A DNA stretch of 6,449 bases from Pseudomonadota bacterium (GTDB lineage: Bacteria; Pseudomonadota; Alphaproteobacteria; Rickettsiales; UBA1997). A program made the position numbers and the translations under genes. The notes under the pieces were generated by a model. The model ran no database searches and was not told the DNA's origin. It was given only the letters and a program-made list of their open reading frames with translations. Location of the stretch: positions 1 through 6,449 of the forward strand of contig RFXY01000060.1 in NCBI GenBank assembly GCA_009921385.1, written 5' to 3'. This document shows positions 1 through 6,449 of the stretch, in pieces; positions within the stretch are counted from its first letter, which is position 1; each line of letters opens with the position of its first letter.

Positions 1-10
1 TAAAATAATG

Positions 11-39
11 CTGATATAATCTTTAATATAATTTATAAT
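11..39 (+). promoter_or_regulatory. Putative promoter region upstream of rpmF
   Basis: Three perfect TATAAT hexamers lie at 15-20, 27-32 and 34-39. The first is preceded by TG at 12-13, giving an extended -10 (TGnTATAAT). The third has CTGATA at 11-16 as a possible -35, matching four of six bases of TTGACA, with a 17-base spacer. The first would start transcription near base 27 and the third near base 46, only about eight bases before the rpmF ATG. In so AT-rich a sequence, TATAAT can occur by chance, so the position is inferred. It would drive rpmF-plsX-fabH and perhaps the downstream genes. No Shine-Dalgarno sequence is visible before the ATG at 54. Confidence 0.35.
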
Positions 40-53
40 AATCATTTTATCAT

Positions 54-320
54 ATGGCAGTTCCTAAAAAGAAAAAATCTAGTTCAAAAAGCGGTATGAG
101 AAGAGGTAGCAATGGCACCTTTAAAGCTGATTTTGCTAATGTTATCGTCGATCAAGAAAGTGGTGAGTTTAAACTCCCTCATCATATTGTTAACGATACT
201 TATAAAAACGGCAAACTTCAAATAAATCTTAAAAAAAGAGCTAAAAAAGAACAATCTGACAAAGAAAAAGCAGAAAATAATCCAGAAGAAAACGAAATTA
301 ACAAAACTCAATCAGAGTAG
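54..320 (+). CDS. rpmF: 50S ribosomal protein bL32 with extended charged C-terminal tail
   Basis: Structural protein of the large ribosomal subunit. The start MAVPKKK, the GMRR at residues 14-17 and the PHH at 42-44 are hallmarks of bL32. The four zinc-binding cysteines of the C+ form are absent, so this is the zinc-independent type common in proteobacteria. The usual SH after MRR is replaced by GS, and the stretch 18-32 is divergent. The family is usually about 55-65 residues; this one has 88. Residues 60-88 form a low-complexity tail rich in Lys, Glu, Asn and Gln that looks disordered. The start is fixed by the canonical N-terminus; no Shine-Dalgarno sequence precedes it. It is the first gene of the cluster and ends in TAG three bases before plsX, in the same frame. 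The identity is firm; a role for the tail is unknown. Confidence 0.93.
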   Translation: MAVPKKKKSSSKSGMRRGSNGTFKADFANVIVDQESGEFKLPHHIVNDTYKNGKLQINLKKRAKKEQSDKEKAENNPEENEINKTQSE

Positions 321-323
321 AAG

Positions 324-1385
324 GTGTCTGAATTTATCATCGCTTTAGATTGCATGGGTGGCGATAAGGCTCCGCAAATTGTAATTGAAGGAGCCGATAT
401 TGTTGCTAGCAAACATGCTAATATTAATTTTTTGCTTTTTGGCGATTCAAAAAAGGTATTGCCAATAATAAATCACTGTCGCCATTTAAAAGGTCGATTT
501 GATTTTATTCATACCGATGAATTTGTCTCATCTTCTGAAAAGCCTTCGGTTGCTTTGCGAAAACTCACAAAATCTAGTATGAGGTTGGCAATTGATGCTG
601 TGAAAGAAAAAAGGGCTATGGCAGTTGTTTCTGCTGGCAACACAGGTGCTTTAATGGCAATTGCTAAATTAGTGTTAAGAACTTTACCCACAATTAGTCG
701 CCCAGCTATTGTAACTTCTGTTCCTAACAAAAAAAATAAAGGCACTGTTTTGTTAGATATGGGTGCCAATATTGAATGTGATGCTAATTTATTATTTGAA
801 TTTGCAATAATGGGCAAGGCTTTTGCTAATTATGCTTTAAACATTGCAAATCCAAAAATTGGGGTTTTAAATGTTGGCTCAGAAGAGCTAAAAGGCAATA
901 ATCATGTGCAAAATGTGGCAAATATGCTTAAAAATAGCACTATGGCGAGTAATTTTTGTGGCTATGTAGAAGGCGACGATATTGTGAAGGGAGAAGTTGA
1001 TGTAGTGGTAACCGATGGTTTTACTGGCAATGTTGCTTTAAAAACTATTGAAGGCACGGCAAAATTTATTTCTTCTGTAATAAAAGATGGTTTCACTTCT
1101 TCTTGGTTGGCAAAAATTGGTTATATTTTGTCTTCTGTTTCTTTAAATAATGCCATCAAAAAAATTGATCCCAGAATGCATAATGGTGCCATGTTAATTG
1201 GCTTAAATGGCATTGCAGTGAAAAGCCACGGTAGCACTGATGCTGTTGGTTTTGCTAATGCTATTATGGTGGCAAACAATTTAATAGTTAACAAAATAAA
1301 TGAAAAAATTATTGCAGATCTTAATCAAAACAAAGATTGTCTAAATGATTTTCATCAAGTTCAGTCAATTAATCAAACAAATTAA
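324..1385 (+). CDS. plsX: Phosphate acyltransferase PlsX (acyl-ACP:phosphate transacylase)
   Basis: PlsX converts acyl-ACP and inorganic phosphate to acyl-phosphate, which PlsY uses to acylate glycerol-3-phosphate in phospholipid synthesis; it is a peripheral membrane or cytosolic enzyme. The 353 residues are close to the E. coli length. Family motifs appear in order: DCMGGD (9-14, usually DAMGGD), SAGNTGA (103-109), RPAI (126-129), LLDMGAN (143-149), LNVGSEELKG (182-191), TDGFTGNVALK (230-240) and GAMLIGLNG (288-296). The last 20 or so residues are polar and look like a non-conserved tail. The GTG start at 324 is the only usual start codon between the rpmF stop and the DCMGGD motif; the next ATG falls inside the motif. 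It begins three bases after rpmF and ends two bases before fabH, so translational coupling is likely. Only a weak purine stretch (AGAG, 314-317) could act as a ribosome site. Confidence 0.96.
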   Translation: MSEFIIALDCMGGDKAPQIVIEGADIVASKHANINFLLFGDSKKVLPIINHCRHLKGRFDFIHTDEFVSSSEKPSVALRKLTKSSMRLAIDAVKEKRAMAVVSAGNTGALMAIAKLVLRTLPTISRPAIVTSVPNKKNKGTVLLDMGANIECDANLLFEFAIMGKAFANYALNIANPKIGVLNVGSEELKGNNHVQNVANMLKNSTMASNFCGYVEGDDIVKGEVDVVVTDGFTGNVALKTIEGTAKFISSVIKDGFTSSWLAKIGYILSSVSLNNAIKKIDPRMHNGAMLIGLNGIAVKSHGSTDAVGFANAIMVANNLIVNKINEKIIADLNQNKDCLNDFHQVQSINQTN

Positions 1386-1387
1386 AT

Positions 1388-2350
1388 ATGACTATTTCTG
1401 CTAAAATAGTTGCAACTGGCTCTTATTTGCCAGAAAAAATATTAACCAATCATGATTTATCAAAAATTGTTGATACTGATGATGCTTGGATAACCGAAAG
1501 AACTGGCATCAAACAAAGAAGAATTGCCGAAAAAAATCAACTCACCTCCGATTTAGCTTGTTTGGCATATTTTGATTTAGTTAAAAATCATCATATTTCT
1601 GCTCAACAAATTGAGGCAATTATTGTGGCTACCACCACTCCAGATCTCACCTTTCCTGCTACCGCCACCACTGTCCAGGCAAAAATTGGTGCATCGAAAG
1701 CCTTTGCTTTTGATGTTTCTGCTGTTTGTTCGGGTTTTGTTTATGCCTTAACAATTGCCAATGCTTTAATTTTGGCAAAACAAGTTAAAAATGTGTTGGT
1801 TATTGGTGCAGAAACAATGTCTAGAATTGTTGATTGGCAAGATCGCAATACTTGTGTTTTGTTTGGCGATGGTGCTGGTTGTGTTTTTTTAGAAGCCAGC
1901 AATCAAGAAAATGTTGGTATTTTATCTAGCAATCTAAACTCTGATGGCACTTTAAATCATTTGTTGCAAACCAATGGCGGGCCTTCTTTTAACGGTTCTG
2001 CTGGTTATGTAACAATGCAGGGAAAAGAAGTTTTTAAACATGCTGTCGATAAAATGACTCAATCTGTTTTAACCACCTTAACACAAATTGGTTTGTCAAC
2101 AAACGATATAGATTTATTAATACCTCATCAAGCCAATTTACGCATTTTGCAAGGAGTTATGCATAAACTGCAACTTCCGCAAGAAAAAGTTATTATAACC
2201 GTGCAAGATCATGCCAACACCTCGGCGGCCTCTATTCCGTTGGCTCTTGATTTTGCCTGCAAAAATAACAGAATTAAAAAAAATGATTTAGTGGTTTTAG
2301 AAGCATTGGGGGGTGGTTTAACTTGGGGCAGTATGGCAATTCGATGGTAA
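1388..2350 (+). CDS. fabH: 3-oxoacyl-ACP synthase III (KAS III, FabH)
   Basis: FabH condenses an acyl-CoA primer, usually acetyl-CoA, with malonyl-ACP to start type II fatty-acid synthesis in the cytosol. The 320 residues match the usual length (E. coli about 317). The catalytic triad is visible: Cys114 in SAVCSGF (111-117), His247 in PHQANLRI (246-253) and Asn277 in HANTSAAS (275-282), at nearly the same spacing as E. coli Cys112, His244 and Asn274. Trp34 and Arg38 in the WITERTGI segment (34-41), and Arg153, align with residues that bind the CoA adenine. FGDGAG (159-164) and the C-terminal EALGGGLTWGS (305-315) are also typical. The ATG at 1388 gives the canonical N-terminus. It lies two bases after the plsX stop with no visible Shine-Dalgarno sequence, suggesting coupled translation. 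Many alphaproteobacteria have ihfA next; here uvrA follows after 59 bases. Primer preference cannot be read from the sequence. Confidence 0.97.
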   Translation: MTISAKIVATGSYLPEKILTNHDLSKIVDTDDAWITERTGIKQRRIAEKNQLTSDLACLAYFDLVKNHHISAQQIEAIIVATTTPDLTFPATATTVQAKIGASKAFAFDVSAVCSGFVYALTIANALILAKQVKNVLVIGAETMSRIVDWQDRNTCVLFGDGAGCVFLEASNQENVGILSSNLNSDGTLNHLLQTNGGPSFNGSAGYVTMQGKEVFKHAVDKMTQSVLTTLTQIGLSTNDIDLLIPHQANLRILQGVMHKLQLPQEKVIITVQDHANTSAASIPLALDFACKNNRIKKNDLVVLEALGGGLTWGSMAIRW

Positions 2351-2409
2351 AATCATATCAAAACAAGCGGTTAAAATCTCTTGTTAAGTAGAATTAAACT
2401 AAAAAAATA
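2351..2409 (+). other. fabH-uvrA intergenic gap, the only sizeable gap in the window
   Basis: These 59 bases are AT-rich and contain no recognisable RNA gene, rho-independent terminator or Shine-Dalgarno sequence. An imperfect promoter could be built from TAGAAT at 2389-2394 as a -10, but no acceptable -35 stands 16-18 bases upstream of it. TTGTTA at 2381-2386 resembles a -35 but would put the -10 next to the ATG. I see neither an alphaproteobacterial-type SOS box (GTTC-N7-GTTC) nor an E. coli-type CTGT-N8-ACAG box, so there is no evidence of LexA control of uvrA. Read-through from fabH is the simplest reading. Confidence 0.5.
2362..2385. repeat. Short inverted repeat between fabH and uvrA
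   Basis: AACAAG at 2362-2367 pairs perfectly with CTTGTT at 2380-2385 across a 12-base loop. The stem has six base pairs, only two of them G-C, and it is followed by mixed sequence and then A-rich sequence rather than a T-tract. It is too weak for a rho-independent terminator. It could be a chance palindrome, an mRNA-processing hairpin or an operator half-site pair; chance is most likely. Confidence 0.2.
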
Positions 2410-5307
2410 ATGGAAGAAAAATTTATTAAGGTTGTTGGTGCCAAAGAGCATAATCTAAAAAATGTAAGCATTTCTATACCTAAAAATCAATTGGTGGTAG
2501 TTACTGGTCTTAGCGGATCGGGCAAATCTTCTTTGGTTTTTGACACTATTTATGCCGAAGGTCAGAGAAGATTTATCGAAAGCCTTTCTTCTTATGCTAG
2601 GCAATTTTTAGATATGCAAGACAAGCCAGATGTCGAATCTATTTCTGGTCTATCGCCAGCAATTGCTATCGATCAAAAAACTACTTCTAGAAACCCAAGA
2701 TCAACTGTTGGCACTGTTACAGAAATTTACGATCACTATCGCTTGTTATTTGCAAGAATTGGCGTTCCTTATTCGCCAGAAACTAATCAACCAATTCAAA
2801 GTCAATCATCTTCGGTGATTGTTGATAAAATACTTTCTTTGCCACAAAAAACAAAAATTTATTTATTAGCTCCAATTGTAAGAGGGCAAAAAGGCGAGTT
2901 TCGCAAAGAGATGATGCAAGCCAGAAAACAGGGTTTTCAAAGAATAAAAATTAATGGTAAAATTCACGATCTTAACGATATTTTACCAATCTTAGATAAA
3001 AATAAAAAACATAATATAGAAATTATTATCGACCGTTTGGTGGTAGGAAATGATTTAGGAAATAGATTGGCCGATTCTGTTGAAACCGCCCTAAAAGCTG
3101 GTGATGGCTTGATTTATCTTGAAATTGTTGATTTGCCAAACTCCACTCAATCTAAACCAGAAGTAAAAATAATTTCTGATATTTCTGAGATTCAAAACGG
3201 TAATTTAGTAGTGTTTAGCGAAAAATTTTGTTGCCCAGTCTCTGGTTTTACCATTACCGAAATTGAACCAAGATTATTTTCTTTTAATTCTCCGTTTGGT
3301 GCTTGCAAACAATGCGACGGCTTGGGTATGGAAAAATATTTTTCTCCCGATTTACTTATTGAAGACGAAAATTTAACCATCAGGCAAGGTGCTATCAATA
3401 TTTTACAGGGTTTTGGCTCTTATGAAAGATTTTTTCAACATGTTATTATGGCAATGTCGGTAAAATATGGCTTTAATCTTGACACTCCTTTCAAAAAAAT
3501 ACCAGACGATATAAGACAAAAAATATTTTACGGCACCGATGGCGAAGAAATCGAACTAAAAATCGAAGACGGTTTAAAAACAATAAAAATTAAAAAACCT
3601 TTCGAAGGAATTGTTAATTATCTGAAAAAACAATTAAACGATATCAACAACGAATCGGCTTCTGATGAATTGGCAAAATTTCAAGCAACCAGACCTTGTC
3701 AATCTTGTGGCGGTCATCGTTTAAACGAACAGTCTTTGGCAGTAAAAATTGCCACCTTAAACATTGGTCAAGTAAGCAGAATGTCGGTTGAAAAATCTTG
3801 TCAATGGTTTTTAGATTTGCCAAAATATCTCACTTCTACTCAAAATCAAATCGCCGAAAGGTTGTTAAAAGAAATAAACAGGCGATTAGGTTTTTTAAAA
3901 AATGTTGGCCTCGAATATTTAACCATCAATCGCGAATCTGGCACTTTATCGGGCGGTGAGGCACAAAGAATCAGGCTTGCCTCGCAAATTGGCTCGGGTC
4001 TTTCTGGGGTGCTTTATGTGTTAGACGAGCCTTCTATTGGCCTGCATCAATCTGACAACAACAAACTAATTGGCACTCTCAAAAACTTAAGAGATCTTGG
4101 CAATTCGGTGATAGTGGTTGAGCACGACGAAGAAATGATGAGAGAAGCAGAATATTTAATCGATGTTGGCCCAGGGGCGGGTATTCATGGTGGCAATATT
4201 ATTGCCGAAGGAACTCCGCAAGAAGTTTGTCAAAACGAAAATAGCATTACTGGTAAATATTTAAGTGGCAAAAAAACTATTGAGGTGCCAAAAATCAGAA
4301 GAGAAATCGATCAAACCAAAATAATTAGCTTAAAAGGAGCTACTCTTAACAATCTTAAAAATATTACTTTTGATTTACCGCTCAAAATATTTGCGGCGGT
4401 TTCGGGCATTTCTGGTGGTGGAAAATCTAGTTTGATTATCAAAACACTATTTCCTGCTCTTGATCGTATTGTCAATCGTAGCAAAGCCAATCCCGGACCT
4501 TACCAAGGCATTTATGGTCATCATTTAATTGATAAAATCATTGAAATCGACCAATCTGCGATTGGCAGAACTCCACGATCTAACCCGTGCACCTATATTG
4601 GTGCCTTTACTTTTATTCGAGAATTTTATACTAATTTGCCCGAATCAAAAGCGAGAGGCTATAAAGTTGGCAGATTTTCGTTTAATGTGAAGGGCGGTAG
4701 ATGTGAAACTTGTCAAGGTGACGGTATGATAAAAATTGAAATGCACTTTTTGCCCGATGTTTATGTAAAATGCGAAACCTGCGGTGGCAAACGATATAAT
4801 CGCGAAACTCTAGAAATAAAATATCGAGACAAATCTATTTCCGATATTCTTCAAATGACCGCCGAAGATTGTGCTAAATTTTTTGCTCACATTCCACATA
4901 TTTACGAAAAATTTAAGTCTTTGTGCGATGTTGGTTTGGGCTATATTAAAGTTGGGCAAAGTGCCACCACTCTTTCTGGCGGTGAAGCACAAAGAATTAA
5001 ATTGGCAAAAGAATTAAGCCGTAAGGCCACGGGAGATACCCTTTATATTCTCGACGAACCAACAACTGGTTTGCATTTTGAAGATATCAATAAATTATTA
5101 ACCGTTTTGCATAAGTTGGTTGATGCTGGTAATTCAATTTTAGTGATCGAGCACAATCTTGATGTCTTAAAAACCGCAGATTGGATTGTTGATATTGGGC
5201 CGTGCGGTGGCGAAAAAGGTGGCTATATTGTTGCCAAAGGCACTCCCGAAGAAGTGGCAAAAAACCAAGATTCTGTCACCGGAAAATATCTAGCGAGAGT
5301 TTTGTAA
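2410..5307 (+). CDS. uvrA: Excinuclease ABC subunit A (UvrA)
   Basis: UvrA is the ATP-dependent DNA damage sensor of nucleotide excision repair. As a dimer it scans DNA and loads UvrB, which recruits UvrC for dual incision. The 965 residues are full length (E. coli 940). Two ABC ATPase halves are complete: Walker A GLSGSGKS (33-40), signature LSGGE (513-517) and Walker B with LDEP (538-541); then Walker A GISGGGKS (666-673), signature LSGGE (855-859) and LDEP (881-884). The UvrB-contact and insertion regions fall between the first Walker A and signature. The C-terminal zinc module is intact with Cys765, Cys768, Cys788 and Cys791. The module near 275-302 has Cys275, Cys299 and Cys302 but Ser278 where E. 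coli has a cysteine; Cys274 adjoins it. Another CxxC is at 430-433. The ATG at 2410 gives the canonical N-terminus (VxGAxxHNLKN), after an A-rich stretch without a Shine-Dalgarno sequence. dapE follows after three bases. No SOS box is visible. Confidence 0.98.
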   Translation: MEEKFIKVVGAKEHNLKNVSISIPKNQLVVVTGLSGSGKSSLVFDTIYAEGQRRFIESLSSYARQFLDMQDKPDVESISGLSPAIAIDQKTTSRNPRSTVGTVTEIYDHYRLLFARIGVPYSPETNQPIQSQSSSVIVDKILSLPQKTKIYLLAPIVRGQKGEFRKEMMQARKQGFQRIKINGKIHDLNDILPILDKNKKHNIEIIIDRLVVGNDLGNRLADSVETALKAGDGLIYLEIVDLPNSTQSKPEVKIISDISEIQNGNLVVFSEKFCCPVSGFTITEIEPRLFSFNSPFGACKQCDGLGMEKYFSPDLLIEDENLTIRQGAINILQGFGSYERFFQHVIMAMSVKYGFNLDTPFKKIPDDIRQKIFYGTDGEEIELKIEDGLKTIKIKKPFEGIVNYLKKQLNDINNESASDELAKFQATRPCQSCGGHRLNEQSLAVKIATLNIGQVSRMSVEKSCQWFLDLPKYLTSTQNQIAERLLKEINRRLGFLKNVGLEYLTINRESGTLSGGEAQRIRLASQIGSGLSGVLYVLDEPSIGLHQSDNNKLIGTLKNLRDLGNSVIVVEHDEEMMREAEYLIDVGPGAGIHGGNIIAEGTPQEVCQNENSITGKYLSGKKTIEVPKIRREIDQTKIISLKGATLNNLKNITFDLPLKIFAAVSGISGGGKSSLIIKTLFPALDRIVNRSKANPGPYQGIYGHHLIDKIIEIDQSAIGRTPRSNPCTYIGAFTFIREFYTNLPESKARGYKVGRFSFNVKGGRCETCQGDGMIKIEMHFLPDVYVKCETCGGKRYNRETLEIKYRDKSISDILQMTAEDCAKFFAHIPHIYEKFKSLCDVGLGYIKVGQSATTLSGGEAQRIKLAKELSRKATGDTLYILDEPTTGLHFEDINKLLTVLHKLVDAGNSILVIEHNLDVLKTADWIVDIGPCGGEKGGYIVAKGTPEEVAKNQDSVTGKYLARVL

Positions 5308-5310
5308 AAT

Positions 5311-6449
5311 ATGAAAAATCTTTCTTCTTTACAATTAGCTCAAGAATTAATTAAAATTCCGTCTTATAGCGGTTACAACCAAGAAGTTTTGTTGTTGATC
5401 GATGGTTATCTTAGTAATTTTGGTTTTGTTTGCGAGCATCTTAATTTTGATGGCGATGATTCTTATAAAGTCAACAATTTGCATGCTCTTTATAATCCTA
5501 AAAAACATCAAAAAACTCTATATTTTGCAGGCCATACCGATGTAGTAAAAGAGGGCAGGGTGCAAGATTGGCTTTATCCTCCTTTTTTAGCAACAGTTGC
5601 TGAAAATAAATTATACGGCAGAGGGGCTTGCGATATGAAATGTGCCATTGCTTGTTTTATGGTGGCGGTAGAAAATTTTTTGCAACAATGCCCAGAGCCT
5701 AATTTTGGTATTGGTTTTTTAATTACCAACGACGAAGAAAACGACAGCATTAACGGCACCAAAAAAGTTTTAGATTGGATGAAAAATCAACATCTTCCCA
5801 TCACTTATTGTTTGGTTGGCGAGCCAACTAACCCCAGTAAATTTGGCGAAGTAATTAAAATTGGCAGAAGAGGTTCGGTGAGTTTTAACCTAAAAATTAT
5901 TGGCAAACAAGGGCATGTCGCCTACCCAGATATCGCCCTAAACCCCATCACTATTGCTTTTAATTTGGCTAAAACCTTAAAAGATCACTATCTCGACAAC
6001 GGCAACCAGTTTTTTGATAAAAGCAACCTAGAATTTACCAGTTTTATTTCGCAAAATTTAGGTAGCAATGTTATTGTCAACGAAGTTGATTTGGCTTTTA
6101 ATGTGAGATTCAATAATTCACACACAGGGCAACAAATTGTTGATTTGGTGCAATATGTGTGTAGCAAAACTATTTCACCTGCCACTTATTATTTACAGCA
6201 CAAAATTAGTGGCGAAGCTTTTTTAAGTAAACCACAATTTTTGGCCGAAATCACCAAACAAGCTTGTTTTGAAATTACCAATCTCAAAACACAATTTAGC
6301 ACTAGCGGTGGCACTTCTGATGCTCGATTCATCAAAGATTATGCCCAAGAAGTAGTTGAAATTGGTTTGGTCAACGAAACTGCCCACAAAATCAACGAAT
6401 TTGCTTATTTATCAGAAATTGAGCAACTCACCAAAGTTTATTATAATAT
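5311..6449 (+). CDS. dapE: Succinyl-diaminopimelate desuccinylase (DapE), 3' end cut by the window edge
   Basis: DapE hydrolyses N-succinyl-L,L-diaminopimelate to L,L-diaminopimelate and succinate, in the DAP route to lysine and peptidoglycan. The frame is open from ATG 5311 to the last base: 379 full codons plus two bases, no stop. It is an M20-family dizinc peptidase. Zinc or catalytic residues align with E. coli: His75 and Asp77 in AGHTDVV, Asp108 in GRGACDMK, Glu142-Glu143 in the TNDEEND segment, Glu171 in VGEPT and His359 in AHKINE. The dimerisation domain carries GKQGHVAYP (198-206) with His202, and TSGGTSD is at 331-337. The E. coli protein is 375 residues, and alignment of the end suggests only a few codons plus the stop lie outside. 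M20 relatives such as ArgE are possible in principle, but GRRGSV, GHVAYP and HKINE favour DapE. It starts three bases after uvrA, in the same frame, probably co-translated; GAG at 5295-5297 is too distant to be a good ribosome site. Confidence 0.95.
   Translation, partial: MKNLSSLQLAQELIKIPSYSGYNQEVLLLIDGYLSNFGFVCEHLNFDGDDSYKVNNLHALYNPKKHQKTLYFAGHTDVVKEGRVQDWLYPPFLATVAENKLYGRGACDMKCAIACFMVAVENFLQQCPEPNFGIGFLITNDEENDSINGTKKVLDWMKNQHLPITYCLVGEPTNPSKFGEVIKIGRRGSVSFNLKIIGKQGHVAYPDIALNPITIAFNLAKTLKDHYLDNGNQFFDKSNLEFTSFISQNLGSNVIVNEVDLAFNVRFNNSHTGQQIVDLVQYVCSKTISPATYYLQHKISGEAFLSKPQFLAEITKQACFEITNLKTQFSTSGGTSDARFIKDYAQEVVEIGLVNETAHKINEFAYLSEIEQLTKVYYN

Noticed and set aside
1..20. Tail of an upstream gene ending in TAA at 1-3, or a mini-ORF at 8-19 (ATG, two codons, TAA)
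   Set aside because: Three bases cannot establish an upstream gene, and a three-codon frame in AT-rich DNA is expected by chance.
84..311. 75-codon minus-strand frame opposite rpmF, very rich in Phe
   Set aside because: The Phe richness is the reverse complement of Lys/Glu codons in the bL32 tail; not a real membrane peptide.
509..817. 102-codon open frame on the minus strand within plsX
   Set aside because: It lies wholly opposite a firmly identified gene, has no recognisable domain and no start context; a shadow of biased codon use.
2362..2385. Rho-independent terminator between fabH and uvrA
   Set aside because: The stem is six base pairs with two G-C pairs, a 12-base loop and no T-tract; it does not meet terminator criteria.
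2351..2409. LexA/SOS operator for uvrA
   Set aside because: Neither the alphaproteobacterial GTTC-N7-GTTC pattern nor an E. coli CTGT-N8-ACAG box is present.
3192..4992. Minus-strand frames opposite uvrA (3192-3398 and 4810-4992) and a small plus-strand frame at 2630-2818
   Set aside because: All lie inside the intact uvrA frame and show no independent coding signs.
5574..6185. Two minus-strand frames (5574-5762 and 5988-6185) opposite dapE
   Set aside because: dapE is continuous through this region with all catalytic motifs; the minus-strand frames have no family features.
1..6449. A novel defence, mobile or regulatory system
   Set aside because: Every coding stretch is a recognised housekeeping gene; no repeats, transposase, integrase, toxin-antitoxin pair or CRISPR-like array was seen, and no gap exceeds 59 bases.

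Overview
The window is an AT-rich, densely packed bacterial segment with five protein-coding genes, all on the + strand: rpmF (ribosomal protein bL32), plsX, fabH, uvrA, and a dapE that runs off the right edge. The first four are full length. No RNA genes, mobile elements, CRISPR arrays or broken genes were found.

Likely source: an alphaproteobacterium with a reduced, AT-rich genome, perhaps host-associated (Rickettsiales- or Holosporales-like). The order rpmF-plsX-fabH is the classic proteobacterial arrangement. bL32 is the form without zinc-binding cysteines. UvrA has a Cys-Pro-Val-Ser form of its first zinc module, which I recall from alphaproteobacterial UvrA proteins. The AT bias, poly-A runs inside genes and 2-59 base gaps fit a streamlined genome. 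This placement is inference; no 16S or other phylogenetic marker was tested. The standard bacterial code fits: stops are TAG once and TAA three times, with no in-frame TGA.

Layout: bases 1-53 form an AT-rich leader with three TATAAT hexamers, a plausible promoter region. rpmF (54-320), plsX (324-1385) and fabH (1388-2350) are separated by 3 and 2 bases. The only real gap, 59 bases at 2351-2409, precedes uvrA (2410-5307). dapE begins 3 bases after uvrA (5311) and is open to the last base (6449). The gap shows no convincing terminator, so all five genes could be one transcript; a separate uvrA promoter cannot be excluded.

How the genes fit together: PlsX makes acyl-phosphate for phospholipid synthesis and FabH starts fatty-acid elongation, so these two set the input and use of acyl chains. 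Their link to bL32 joins membrane synthesis to ribosome production. UvrA is the damage sensor of nucleotide excision repair. DapE makes L,L-diaminopimelate for peptidoglycan and lysine. The uvrA-dapE pair has no obvious functional link to the lipid genes and probably reflects genome compaction.

I see no previously undescribed system here. The points worth a second look are modest: a long charged tail on bL32, the rpmF-plsX in-frame TAG/GTG junction, near absence of Shine-Dalgarno sequences, the non-standard gene order after fabH, and the UvrA zinc-module variant.
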